A stretch of 64,000 nucleotides of DNA from Siniperca chuatsi (lineage: Eukaryota; Chordata; Actinopteri; Centrarchiformes; Sinipercidae), in assembly GCF_020085105.1 (NCBI RefSeq), contig NC_058061.1, forward strand, positions 7,411,284 through 7,475,283, written 5' to 3'. Numbering within the stretch: the first letter of the stretch is position 1; each line of letters starts with the position of its first letter. The notes under the pieces are model-generated. The model searched no databases, was not told the origin of the DNA, and saw nothing but the letters and a program-made list of their open reading frames with translations. Positions 47,331-60,258 of this stretch are shown here, one piece after another. Made by a program: the position numbers and the translations under genes.

Positions 47331-49384
47331 TAAGTGTAAACAAAAACAAATTGTACGCGTATCATCAGATGGTATTGAATCATTTAAATTAATTAATTAA
47401 AAATAACACATCATTACCTAGTTCTGCAAAAAATATCTGATAGATTAGATTCAACTTTATTGTAATATACGTTACATTTATTTAGCTGAGCTTTAATCCA
47501 ATTCGAGTTACAGTAAGTGCATTTCAACCATGTGGATACAATCCAAAAAAAGTAGGAATCATGCAAGTACATCAACTGAACTGATTCAAGTGCTAGAAAC
47601 AATAAGAGATAGAGAAGGTTTTTTGTTTGTTTGTTTCTTTTATTCATTTTTATGGGCCAAGGTGCAGTCTGAACAGATGAGTACATGTAATTGCACAGCG
47701 TACAAGTACTGAATCAATGAAATGCAGTTTAGCATCTAACCAAAAGTTAAATTAGTAAATTAAAAAAGTAAACTGCAAAAAAAAAAATATATATATAATA
47801 GTATATATAATATATATACCATTGAGGGGTAGATATGAATAAGATATATACAATATGTGGATGTGCAGCAGTTACAGTAGTTATGTGCAGGTGTAAGTAC
47901 AAGTAATGCTAACAGTAGACATTATATACAGAATAAACAGCAGGAGGTATGATATGAATATGATGTATACACTATAGATCAGATGTGTACAGTATGGACA
48001 GCAGTATAAATATGTATTTGTATGGGGCTGTATGATACGTATGCAAGACTGTTCTGAGTGAACAGACTTGAAACAAATAGGTAGAATCTGGAGAGACGCT
48101 GAGCCTTGCATTGTGTGAAATCACAAGTATTATATTCAATATCCTGTATGAATCTCTCCAACACATTTTTTATCAATATATCTGGTACAAAATTCTAAAA
48201 GAAATATATTTTACTAACACAATATTTATATAGTCTATATGAACTTTGCCTGAACAAGTGATGGACATTGTGCTGGATTCTGTGGCTCTGGAGAAAATTA
48301 CTCAAATTACTACAAAGAGCAATTCCAAATGACTGTAGTGCTGCTTTAAATAGCTGCAAATATTTGTAGGACACATGAAAATGGCATAATTTGGAAAAGA
48401 TAATAATTCCACAATAACTTGTGTAATTAGCTATTTGGTAATTTGACACATTTTGAAATTCATGTTGTAATTTCTTTCTTTTGAAATTTGCTGAATGAAA
48501 AGTAAATGCTTATTCAAAAAGTGGCAACGTGGCCTACACATCATGTTTTGTATAACGAAAGGGAAAACAAAAGGCTTAACAAAAGCCATTAATTACATTG
48601 CATTGCATTTACCCATGGGAGAATGAATGTAAATCTTAAAGAGCTTAGATAAGATTCCTGCAGGAACAAAACAAAGCTGTGAGAACATGTATGATATGAA
48701 TTTTCTTGCACTTAATAACATGCTTCATTGTTTTTTATATTTTGAATATGTTTTTGGGTGGACTATAAGGATTGCCCATATTACATAGTAAATATATATT
48801 TATGTAGGACATTATGCAATGTTGCTAACATCTGGATGCATCATTTTTTTTATATTTGACATACCACTTGATGGCATATTAGTGTACTAGACTATTACAA
48901 TACAACATGTTTGTTTGATGTGAACCAGTGACTCAAACATGCAAATGGCAGATGTGTGTGGTTGCAATACCACTGAAGGATTAAATACTACCTGAAGTCC
49001 ATCTTTCCTCATCAGCTTTGCTAGAGCAGCAGAACAAGATGTGAAAAAGAAACTGATTGTCAGGATTAGGTAATCTAGGCCAGCTGGGAGTAAGTGTAAA
49101 GTGCGTGACTCAAGTTAGGACACCAGAATTGGGGTCTGGAAGTCACCACAGCTTCGCCTCTGCACAAACTGAACTGCAGCATGACTTGTTGACAGTCACC
49201 AGAATGAATTTTGTTTTGATTTTCCCCTGTTGGTTCATAGTGCTGACGATGCAGGATTGGTCACCAAAAATGAACACATTACCTGCAGGGTGGTGTAACT
49301 TTGTGTTTACAACTTCTGATGTTTACAACTAGTGGGAACTATACAGTAACTCAATCGTACAGCATGTTTCATTATTTAGTACCA
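47331..49384. other. AT-rich intergenic DNA, no gene seen
   Basis: Strongly AT-rich, with short TA tracts (about 47787-47818). The open frames are short and unrecognised. The 3' UTR of the channel gene to the right should occupy the part next to 49385, but no AATAAA was found for it. Confidence 0.5.
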
Positions 49385-50353
49385 TTATTCTTCTTCATTC
49401 TTCCAACTGAAAAACATACAAAGTAAAAACAGACTGGCAGCTATGATATAGAAAATGAAGAAAACTTTGTTGATTGTTTTTGTCACTCTGGTCCAGTAGC
49501 CGGACTTCTCTTCTTCCTTCCTGCTGTTGAGGAGCACAGTCAGTGTTTTCACCACCTCCATCAGGTCATCTGAGAGCTTTTCAGAGTCATGGGACTCCTC
49601 CATCAGTTGTTTGCTGCTACCCTGAAAAAGTAGTTTAATAAACTGTGGTTAAGTACATTTGCCATTCACATTTCTGTGTCAATTGTAATCTGAAAGGTAT
49701 CTGGCCATGTAGATTTTTTTTCAACCTTAGGTACAAAGCGATAATACCCAACAAGTTCTATGATCTGCAGAAGCAAACCACCCCAGCGTCACACATTACA
49801 ATAATGGAGCATACAAACGTGGAGAGTATTATCCCACCTATACCATGGCCACTTCCCAACAAAATGTCACATGTAATCAAATATAAAATAGAATTTGTTT
49901 GTTTACCTATATAACTAAATTTGTGCTCGCTTTACTGTTTTCAATAAACGGGATTCTGAGCAAAGTCCTTAAACTGCCTGATTAGCAAAAGTAATGGGTG
50001 GAAAATGTCCATTATCCCAAGAAGGAAACATCCCTGTTAGCTTAGAGAGCAGAATTGCTAATAGCTCCAACTATCTGGTCAGAGCCCTGGATTTTATATA
50101 GGCAGTGGATGGTTTTGCACTGAAACTACAGGAGGAAACATCCGTGTTAGGGTGAGACAGCTCACACTGTTACTGTGTGTTTATGTGATCAATTCTTTGG
50201 TGATCAGTTTGTCAGGCTCTGTGATCAATGCTTTGGTGAAATCAAACAGGAGTCTCTTTTCATGATCTTGTGTGGCTGATAAATAAATTCTGTATTGACA
50301 TATTTTCTTGAGTGAAGCTTTGCCTGTTTACATTGCAGTCATCTCTAATATCT

Positions 50354-50394
<41 letters not shown>

Positions 50395-53300
50395 ATATAA
50401 GTTTTTGCACTAACATAACACATCTGGCACATTTCAAGTGTCTGGAATATTTTGTGGAAATAGCAAGATTTTCATACATACTAATGTTACGAATATAGTA
50501 ACCAGAATGAGTGTATCTGTGGTTTTAAGTTGTGCAGCAGTCAAACTGCAGGGATTTCATGCTAAAACTTCTGTATCGATAAAAGCAAAATGTGACAAAG
50601 TGCGTTGGAAACAGACATAGCGAATTCATCATGACTAGGGGTGGAAGTAACAAAATACATTTACTCTCATTACTGTACTTTTTTTCTAGATGGTCCACAG
50701 AACACAATGTTAAAACTTTTTATAGGGAGTATTTCAGCAGGAGAAAGTAGTTCATTTGGATAAAATTTTAAAAAGTGAAAATGAATCCTTGAACCTCTTT
50801 GTCCACTGGCAGCAGTTCAGATGGCGTTGCACCAGTAGACACATCAGAGACAGACACACAGTGAGTCCATTTCTTCACCTCTGAAAGGATATATTTCACA
50901 CAGAGATGGTTGTAGTGTATTAAAAATTATATAATTAACCATTTTGTATTATGCATCTTACATGTGCCTGTTGTAGAAAATCTGAAAAACATCTGGAGTC
51001 ACTTCTATGCTGCTTTGCAAATTGACCAGATGTCTGATTTTATATTTTGAGATCATAAATATATATACAAACTTCTCTACTTGTTGTAGTGAATCTCACC
51101 TCTAAAACAGTTTTGGGAGCTGACTTTGCCCTGTTTGTTACAGTCCTCACTCAGGCTTTGGTCTTTATCTGCCTCGTTGTCTTGGGATGCCGAGTCTTTC
51201 TCCATCAGGTACATCACCAAAATCGTCTCCAGGAGGCTGAGCATCATCAAACCAAAAACCCCAATACAGTAGATCGCTAAAGGGAGAAGGCAGCATCACT
51301 AATGTGGACAAATAGCTACTCATTCAGTCAGTATACTGTATGTGCTGTTTCTGCTCATATTAAGTGCGGTCCAATAAACACTCTGAGCTTCTTTACCTAT
51401 AAGTGGAATCTTGTCTGAAGAGGAAGGCAGAATCTCATTCAGAATAAGCTGCATCACAGTGACAGCGAGCAGCACAGTGACCTTGAAGCTGAGCTTCTCG
51501 CCCCCCCTGTCTGAGATCAGGAAGGAGGCCAAGTCCAGACACAAGAAGAACAGGACGGGCAGCAGGAAGTTGACAATATAAAGGGCAGACCGCCTCTTCA
51601 TGGTGATCTGTGAAATGATTAAAGGGTCAGGTAGTTGACCTATACATTTGACAAATGCTAAACTGAAGTAACTACAGGTAAACATGACAACAAAGGAAAA
51701 ATAGAAAGTTCTGTTGAAACTACACAAGCAATTTGGACTTGCCTCAGCTGACTGAGTGCAAATAAAAACTAGCCTGCTCAGGTAATAATGATGATGAGTG
51801 CACCACAATTCTCAAGGACACTGTGACCAAACTAAAGCAAAAGCCAGCGGTGGGTTCTCCCATGGCCTCAACCTACAATGAAACTGCAGCCGTGGACTTG
51901 CATGAGCTAGAGCCGGGAGTGGGCTATCTGCATGCCATTGACCACTTCACACACTTCAGTGCAGGGAGCACTGTCACCACCAAGAAACCCAGGGAGATTG
52001 TGAAGCACTTTATTCATTGCTGGATCAGTGTTCATGGTCCATGGTAACTCACAAAAACTGGTACAATTTGCAGTACACTGACTCTGAGGAAATTGCTGGC
52101 ACAACAGGGTCAGTAGACCTGGGACAAGTAGATGATCTTCAAGTGGTTCCGTCTGAGCATGCCGAGTTAAGCGCTGACTGCCATGAAGATACTGTGAATG
52201 ATGATTCCCTTATGCCTGCTAAACACGCTGAAAAGAGCAAGGCCAGAAATGCATCTCTACAAGGTGGGTCTGCGCACTCAAGGAGCGACCTGATGGTTTT
52301 GTACCTAAAACTAAATTAGTTGCGAGAGGCTTTAAAGAAAGAAGCTCCCAAAAGTTTTGCTTCCGCCATCAAAATAATGTTCATGTTGAATCAGTAAAAT
52401 TTAATCTACAAATTATTGCTGTCAGATGTCTTTTGTGGAGTGACAGAACAATGCTTCTCTCTGAAATGTAGTGAAAGAAACAAACATCTGTATCCAGAAA
52501 TACTTACAGTGTAAACCATCACGCTTTGTTTGAAGCCAAAATTGTCGTCAGTTTTGTTGGTGACTGTCATGCTGATGAACAGCCACTCGTACTGGGTCCG
52601 CATCAACTCGCGAGACCACTCTGTGGTCTTTGAAGAGTTGAAATATTCAACAAGCTGTATTTCTTTGACTAAGATGGGAGATAAAAATAAAACTGTGAGG
52701 TTTCCTTGCAGGTTAACAAAGAAGGAATGTGTGATGTGTGTGTTCAGGTTACGATAAACTGTAAAATTCATTAAAGCACACACATGCATTCAAACTCAAA
52801 CAGACATCAGAACACAAACAACTTATAGGAACTTCTAAAACTTTTAAACACAACAGGTTACAGGCTCACCAGAGTGTATGACAGACTTGAAGGAGAGGTT
52901 GCAGCTCAGAATGTCGAAGGGGAATTTGTCAACTTGCATCCTGCAGGTGCTGACCAGCACCTTGTCGTTCATAATGTTGACATATCCGTCACTGTGAACA
53001 GTGAGATAAGGACTCTGAGGGGCCTTGTCCTTCTCTGTCCTGTATGATAAACATACATGTTTGCTTTAAACTGAATTTCACATAATGTATTATTATACAA
53101 TACAACATAACTTCACGTAAAATACACCGAAAGTATGCAATGAACTATATATAATAGCAATATCTCATTAAATACTGGGGACATTTGTTGCGTGTCATAA
53201 CCCCCTCACCTGTTTGCATTCCAAGATACATTTATTGATCATTTTACAACACAGGGTTGTATAATGAGATTTGTGTTGTAGTTCCCTTTATGGTATGCAT

Positions 53301-56300
53301 ACAAAATCAAATGTTATAGCCAAAAGATTATATACAGATTAGTGAATAAATAAGTCATAGAAATCTCAACTATTACTATCAAATACAGGCACAATTTCCC
53401 CCAAAAACAAAAATACTTTTCAGCTTTGTCTGAAATCACTCACCACTCCCTATATAATAAACACTTTATAGTGAGCGTCATCACTGACAGGTTTGGAGTC
53501 AAATAAAATGTGATGCATTGCATTGTGGGTTTGTTGCAGGAAGCAGTGTACAAGCATGCGTTACAGTGGATACATTTCACACTCAAAATGGCAAAGAGTA
53601 AATACAGTGCACTATATAGTAAATCGGGAGTGATTTGACACAGCCGTAATTTCTCCCATTGTTTCTTTAAATATAGGAAACACTATCCACACAATATGAT
53701 AATATCACATATCTGCTTGTTCTCACACTTGTACAGTGAAGTTCACGCTGGTTAAAATATTTGGTAACAATACCAAATATACAGCCTGCAAAATACAGTG
53801 TGAATGTTTTGTACATATGGGGGACCAATTAAATAATGGGCAGCTACTGGCAGGTTGTTACATACAGAGAGGCAGGAGACACCGATATGGAAACAGATGG
53901 TTTATTGGATTACAGCATGGCAAGCACAGTATGCAGCTGAGAGGTTAGGTTATGGATACGTAATCGGATGAATAATGTCCACAGCTACTGTCTTTGTCTT
54001 ACTGGTTTGTTGATAGTAGATGTTTGGTGACTGAGTGAACACACAAGGAAGGTTGGTAACTCCCACACAGGCGATGAGGCGCAGAGACGTTCTAGAGCCG
54101 CTGGGACAAGGGGAAGAGGGTAACGGAACTTGACTGTTATTCTGTTGACACCCCGGTAGTCGACACAAAGCCGCAAGCCTCTGTCCTTCTTGGCCACGAA
54201 GAAGAAGTTTGAAGCAGCAGAGGAAGTAGAAGGACGGATGTAGCCTTGCTGTAATGCCTCCTTGATGTACTCCTCCATGGCCTTCTGCTCAGGGATGGAT
54301 AAAGGATATATTTTCCTGCGGGGCACTGGCTCACCTGGAAGTAGATCGATCGCACAGTCCCATGGCCGGTGTGGAGGCAGCTTAGAGGCTTTCTTTGGGC
54401 AGAAAACATCACTGAAGGGGGCGTAACACAACGGTCTCTACCAGGCTCTCGATGGAGGTGGAGTACACAAGAAGCGTCTCGGAGCAAGGAGCGGGAGGCT
54501 GAGGTCTGTGAGGGAAACAGGTATTGCCCCATTTCAGGATTTCGCCGGTGTTTCAAGAAATGATGGGACTGTGCTGTGCCAACCACGGGCACCCTAGGAT
54601 CCCATCAGCGGTGGAATCCTCCAGAAGATGTTGATGTTCCACATGTAATAGTCCAACCTGGAGCATGACTGGACCAGCACTCAACTGGACATGCTTATGG
54701 CTGAGGGGTTGACCTGTCATGGAATGACTTTGGTAGATGGACGGCGTGGTTGTGGTCTTGAGCTTAAGCTGGCGACAGGGCACCAGAGATGAAGTTGCTG
54801 GCTGACCTGGAGTCAAGGAGAGCATGGGCTGGAATGGAGACATCGACCGCAGTAAGCCTCACAATGGTGGAAAGTGGTTTCATTTGAGGAGGGAAGGATG
54901 GTACTCACCATGGGACGAGGAGGACGAATGGGGCATGTCGAGATGACATGAGCATAAGCCCCGGGACAGCCGCCTCTGCAGCTCAGCTAGTGTCAAGCTG
55001 TTATTTTCCAGTTGCATAGGTTTGGGACCTGGTTCTGGAGGGCTGATGGATTCTGGCTGGTGGAGGGATGGTGAGACTAGTGGCTGGCCCTGGTGTTTAT
55101 CTAGACACGACTACATACGAGTGGCAACTTGGATGGAGAGCTGGATGAATCGTTCGAGGTCGATGGTGTCCTCGTTTGCAGCGAGATGCAACCGCACCCT
55201 GGGATCCAACCCCTGGCGATAAGTGGTAATGAGTGATTGTTCGTTCCAACCGCTGGCAGCCACGGGAGTCCTGAACCTGAGTGCATAGTCATTTATGGAT
55301 TTGGAACCTTGTTTTAAAATGGTACAATTGCTCACTGGTCGACGAATCACCTGCTGGGATGCTGAACACCTCCTTGAAGTGGGTTATGAAGTTGTGGAGA
55401 GATTGGGTAACGGGTCCATTCTGTGACCCTATAGATTCTGCCCATTGGAGTGCTCGTCCGTGTAACTGCGAGATGATGAAAGCCACCTTGGATCGATCGT
55501 CAGGATATAGGTGCAGCTCTATCTCCAGGACCAGAGAACACTGCAAAAGGAAGCCGTTGCAGTCCTCTGCCAAGCCAGAGAAGGGCGCTGGTTTGGCCAT
55601 GGGACTGGCATACACCGGTGGTGGAGTGACTGCGGAAGTGCTGACTGGTGTGGGTGTATTGGTGGAGAGTAATCGTCGGAGACCATCCACCAGTTCTTGA
55701 AATGGGTCCGTGGAGCACATACTGTAGTCCTTCGGGTAGGTCCGGTCTTCTGTTACGTACAGAGAGGCAGGAGACACCGATATGGAAACAGTATGCAGGT
55801 GAGAGGTTAGGTTATGGATACGTAATCGGATGAATAATGTCCACAGCTACTGTCCTTTGTCTTACTGGTTTGTTGATAGTAGATGTTTGGTGACTGAGTG
55901 AACACACAAGGAAGGTTGGTAACTCCCACACAGGCGATGAGGTACGGAGACGGGGAAAACACGCTGAAGTAGAGTCCTCTTGGCATTAACGAGATCAGAC
56001 AACTGGCTGAGGTGAGTGGTGTGCTTTTATCCTAGTAGTGATGAGGTGCTGATGGGGAGCAGGTGTGTGTGATTAGTATTCTGGTGAGGGAGTGGAAAAT
56101 AAGGCGGCAAATAAGGCAACAGCACCTTTGCATTTAGGAAAGACCTTGAAATAAATTACACTGTAAATACTTAGATTGAAATTAGTAACTCATAAAATAA
56201 TACAGTACAATACAATCTTCCTTTTACAGATGAAAACTTAAATTCATAGGCAACAAAATGCACCATAGCTCAATTTAATACACCCAGTGGTTCTGCTGCT

Positions 56301-59028
56301 ACAGCCTTAGTTGGTCTGGTATGACCAGTATAGTATCTTATGATGGCTAATGTTAGCTAATGTTGGATAAATTTAGATAAATATATTTATGACTCTTCTC
56401 TACTTGTGCTACTGTTACACTACGCTTTAGCATTGATCATTTTCCACTGTGGTTGCTGGTTAGCAAACGTTACATAGTCTTGTTTTAAATTACCCTGTGC
56501 ATTTAAAAAAAATAGCCTCATTTCTTAACAGTAACATGATGCTCTATCACCAGTTACTGTTATGGGCTTACTGTATGTGGATTTGTGTGTGTGAGAGCAT
56601 GCACATACATTCAAACTTACATCTCTTCAATAGTTATATCTGGCTTCCACATTGCTTCAGTAGGAAGAGAAAATGTGTTAATACCACAGAATTCATCAGG
56701 ATCCCAAGCAATGTAGTCATCCTGCCACCACTACAGTGGAAAACAAGGGGGGAAAATGCATTTAGACAAAAGAAATTTGAGTTTCCCCAACAGAGTGAGA
56801 GTTGGGAATTCATTTAATCAAAAAGCGCTTTCTTCCTCAGAGAGAACTCACCATATCAATCCAAACGTAAGGAACAAATTTCTGATCCTTCTCTTTCTGT
56901 GAGCAAAGAAATACATGTGAAAATCTTTCCAGCCAGACAACCTGGAAACTGTCATAAATCTTAGCACAGTGTGTTAATATAAGTTACTATATGACACAGT
57001 TTTGAACAGACACGCCAGTCATATACAATATGAAGTGTAAACTAACAGCACTTCAGTAAACATGCGTCAAATCTAAATTAGAAAGCACTCGGAGAGCACA
57101 AACCTCCACAATGGCTTCACAAAATATAGCTATATGTGTATTTTATTAACTGACAGTTTATACACACTTACTGTAAACTGCATCTGGATCTGCTAAAAAT
57201 CAATCAGCATGATTACAGACAATCGGGCAAAATGGCTGACGACAGCCACGATTTTTGAAGAATATCTTCTGTCCGGGGATAATTAGGGCTTAGTACAAAA
57301 TGTGCAAAATTTCAAATTTAATTTGTCATCAAATGCCATCAAAATGTTCAGGGTGACTCTGAGCTGATATGTGCTCAACAGGAAGAATTTATTGCCATTC
57401 TCTCTATATACAATATTCGGTATACGGGATAACTTAAATTAGTTTCTTCAGTGCTAAAAGAATGAACAGTGCCATCACACATGTAAAGATGCGCCTCATT
57501 TCATTAAAAAAGTAAAGAAGTAAAGAAAAGTAAAATAGTTCAGACAATTTGTATCAAATAGACAATAACATTTTGGCAACCAGTAAAACTGTGTGAAATA
57601 TTAACCTCTGTAGGAGGCAAAAAATGGTTCAGCAGAAAATTCTAATTGACAAAAATCTCCTTATGAGGCTGTTTTGACAGTTCTAAACACTTAGCCAAAA
57701 CACATGATGCTTTATAAATGGCCACATAGTGGCGCTGTAAACACCAAAAACTAATCTTGGCTCATGTGGCCTAACTTTCCAGAAGACACAATGTGATTTT
57801 GTGATATCCTGTTATATCACAGACAAACCGAGAAATGTAACCAATATAAACTTGATGATAATGAAATGATGATTATAATTTATTTATTTAGCAATCACTT
57901 ACCACATCTAGAATGGCATAGAGTAGCATAACCAGGTGTACCAATGTGGGCTCTTTGTAGTTTTTAACAGGCCTGGTCAGGAACTGCAGCTCTTTGTTTT
58001 GGGTCAAGTTCAAGTGGTTTAAAACATCCTGATAACTGCAGTTACGCTCAGAGGATTCCCCATCTACAGCAAAAACATCAAGACACATTGTCTATGAGAG
58101 AATTTACATTAAAAGGAAAGAAATCAGGAAATGTGATGCTGATTACCATGCTCTTCATTTTGCCTTTAAATTAGAACTGAGCACCAGTATGTTTGAGTTT
58201 TGTTCTCTCAGTTACTTGTCATTAAGAAAATCATTGTATGTATCCACTTCTGAATTCATCATATATATGTGATGATTTTTAGTCATGCTAATGACATGAA
58301 ATATATTAACCACTATTGGGTGGATTGCAGTGAAATTCATGTTGCCTAAAGGATGAATTGTAATCACTTTAGTGATCTCTGAAAGTTTCTTCTAGCGCCA
58401 TCATCAGGTCAAAATTTTAATTTATCCAAAACTTTATGACCAAATACCTGCAAAACTAATGACATACCATCAGCGTCAAATGTACTTTGTGTTTAGTGCA
58501 AAGTAGCTAATATTACCATGCTAACACACTAAAGTATGGTGAACATGGCAAATATTATGCCCGCTTAGCATCAGTATGTTAGCATTGCCACTGTTAGCAT
58601 GTTAGCATGATGACATTAGCATTTAGCTCAAAGCACTGCTGGGTATTAAGTGCAGCTCCACAGACCCGTTAGCATGGCTGTAGAGTCTTAGTCTTGTTTT
58701 TCAATCATTACTAACATATAATAATAATTCACATCAATCCAGCTCACAGATGTCTGTAGTAATATGCAGTGATTGTGGTCACTCAAAGGCCATTATGAGA
58801 CGGGTGTTGGCAGCCACGTGGACCAGCTGTACTCAACCACTAAATGATTTTTAAATGTGGCCATACAGTACGCTGAGTCTAAATAGGCTCTCCATTTGAG
58901 ATCCATCTACTACATACCACCAAATGCATGTTGATGAAATCATAGCCAGCAGCACTCAAAACTGTGTCTGAAAACCTGATTCAGTTGCAACAATTAAAAA
59001 GTTGTTAGCAAGCAAGTTATCTCAGAAT

Positions 59029-59107
<79 letters not shown>

Positions 59108-59819
59108 TATTTCAACACTTAGTTGCCAGTTGTTTAGGTACACACACCTAAAACTAATCTATTCTAATACAGCATCCCAATAGCAATAAATACTACAGTA
59201 TTTTACTACAGTGCTACCTTTAGTGTATATTAGAAATACTTTCCATTATAGCCCAATAAAATTCAACAGCACCACAAACTACATCCTCCAAAATTATCAT
59301 AACATTTGCATCAACAACTCTTTAAAACAATTTCAACAAAAACTGAACATTATAACCTTTATGAAAGTAGGATTTACTGCTGGACTGTTGGATTAGACTA
59401 CATTACTTTTAGCTAGGTGTACCTAATAAAGTGGCAACTGAGTGAATATAAGGTAATACGACACTAATTAAAACAAATTCACAACCTCTAGTGATATCTT
59501 GCAATGCAGATAGGTTTGATATCTTTCCAGGTTTTGAAACATCCGTCTGATGATTTCTGTCTCTCTCCCAAAACAGTGGAGGTGGATGGCATTTATTTTG
59601 TGGTGCTCACAGCATGAAGCATAACATTTAAAAAATTCAGCAGCCACGCCTTTTTTCAGAAACTCTGTCCATGTTACTCTTTATGAGCCACAGACTTCAA
59701 TGAGACAATTTTCGTTAGTAGTAATTAATTCCAATGAAAGCTGTGCACAGGGACACTGAGAGGATGAGACAAATCTTACCTGTGAGCAGGAGCAGAAAGA
59801 GGAAGCCAGCAAGCATCAT
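49385..59819 (-). CDS. 5-HT3-like Cys-loop ligand-gated cation channel subunit
   Basis: Ten coding exons in transcript order: 59780-59819, 57903-58063, 56852-56896, 56621-56730, 52870-53039, 52508-52668, 51397-51607, 51100-51276, 50795-50880 and 49385-49621; 465 residues. A signal peptide starts [13 protein letters not shown]. The extracellular domain has [20 protein letters not shown]. The Cys-loop is C151-C165 ([15 protein letters not shown]) with 13 residues between. TM1 is about 237-260, TM2 268-289, TM3 300-324 and TM4 439-460; an amphipathic MA helix precedes TM4. The pre-TM2 GGEKLSFKV, with Glu at the -1' position, is the 5-HT3/nicotinic cation-selective pattern. Layout and motifs fit the fish-expanded 5-HT3-like group. 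Whether it binds serotonin is unknown. The donor after exon 9 (gttcaa) is weak. Two introns hold LTR fossils. Confidence 0.88.
50355..50393. repeat. TA microsatellite
   Basis: About 18 TA units, bordered by tctta on the left and taaga on the right, so the whole is a perfect palindrome of about 50 bases. Lies in an intron of the channel gene. Confidence 0.9.
50637..50790 (+). repeat. hAT-like MITE end fragment in a channel-gene intron
   Basis: Begins aggggtggaagtaacaaaat and acatttactctcattactgt, close to the CAGTGGTGGAAAGTAAC edge. The remainder is not recognisable. Confidence 0.45.
51800..52430 (+). mobile_element. Fossil of a Copia-type LTR retroelement (pol fragment)
   Basis: Plus-strand peptide traces ([20 protein letters not shown] and, further on, LVARGF) match the integrase core and the start of the Copia-type reverse transcriptase. 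It is a partial, broken relic with several breaks and no LTRs seen. It lies in the intron between channel exons 52508-52668 and 51397-51607, antisense to the gene. Borders approximate; probably old. Confidence 0.65.
53856..56095 (-). mobile_element. Fossil of a Ty3/Gypsy LTR retroelement
   Basis: Minus strand, parts in order: gag-like (about 55780-55110), protease-like (about 54850-54550) and the start of reverse transcriptase (about 54440-54080). A direct repeat of about 200 bases occurs at both sides (about 53863-54078 and 55753-55945), probably LTR-derived. Integrase and most of pol are missing, and the copy is broken in several places. The two repeat copies are still close to each other, suggesting a moderately young insertion, not measured. 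It lies in the large intron of the channel gene, same strand as the gene. Confidence 0.8.
58310..58705 (+). repeat. Teleost 'F1' repeat in the channel gene first intron
   Basis: Contains cttctagcgccatcatcagg, ctaatgacataccatcagcg, gttagcatgttagcatgatg and cgttagcatggctgtagagt, following the same order as 18285-18870. Confidence 0.65.
59031..59104. repeat. TA microsatellite
   Basis: About 37 TA units in the first intron of the channel gene. Confidence 0.95.
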
Positions 59820-60087
59820 GAGTGCAGGACCAGTGAGAATCCAAAGTCTGTGAGAGGTGTGTACAGCAAATGTGCATCCCTGTCCACTCTCTACAGTCTA
59901 GAAATAATATGTTACCTAAAAAGACCACTTCCTCTCACTGGAAGAGGGCTGGGCAAACTGAATGACCAACCCTTTGTTGAAACACCAAATGCAGGAAACA
60001 CCAGGAACCGCTGATGTCTACCACAGGGCTGATTCATTTTTTTCTGTCAAACCAAATGCACTTTACTGCTTGCTTCTGTTGTTGCGC

Positions 60088-60258
60088 AGAATTAAGCTGG
60101 GTGATTGGGGCTGTGACCTTAGGGTTAAGACATGAACCACAACGTCCTCTGTTCGAGTCCGGTTAAGGATCTTTGTTCCTTAACTCTCTGTGCAACTCTC
60201 TGTCCCTCATTTCCTGTCATCTCTCTACTGGCACTAATCTAATAAAGGCATAAAATGA
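60088..60258 (+). mobile_element. tRNA-derived SINE
   Basis: A tRNA-like head with a recognisable B box, gttcgagtcc at 60151-60160, and a weaker A box near gggttaagacatgaaccac. The tail is catttcctgtcatctctcta and ctaataaaggcataaaa, the usual ending of a common fish SINE. Not a functional tRNA: the cloverleaf cannot be formed from the surrounding bases. Confidence 0.75.

Noticed and set aside
60088-60258. Possible tRNA gene (B box seen)
   Set aside because: No acceptor stem or anticodon arm, and the tail is that of a fish SINE.
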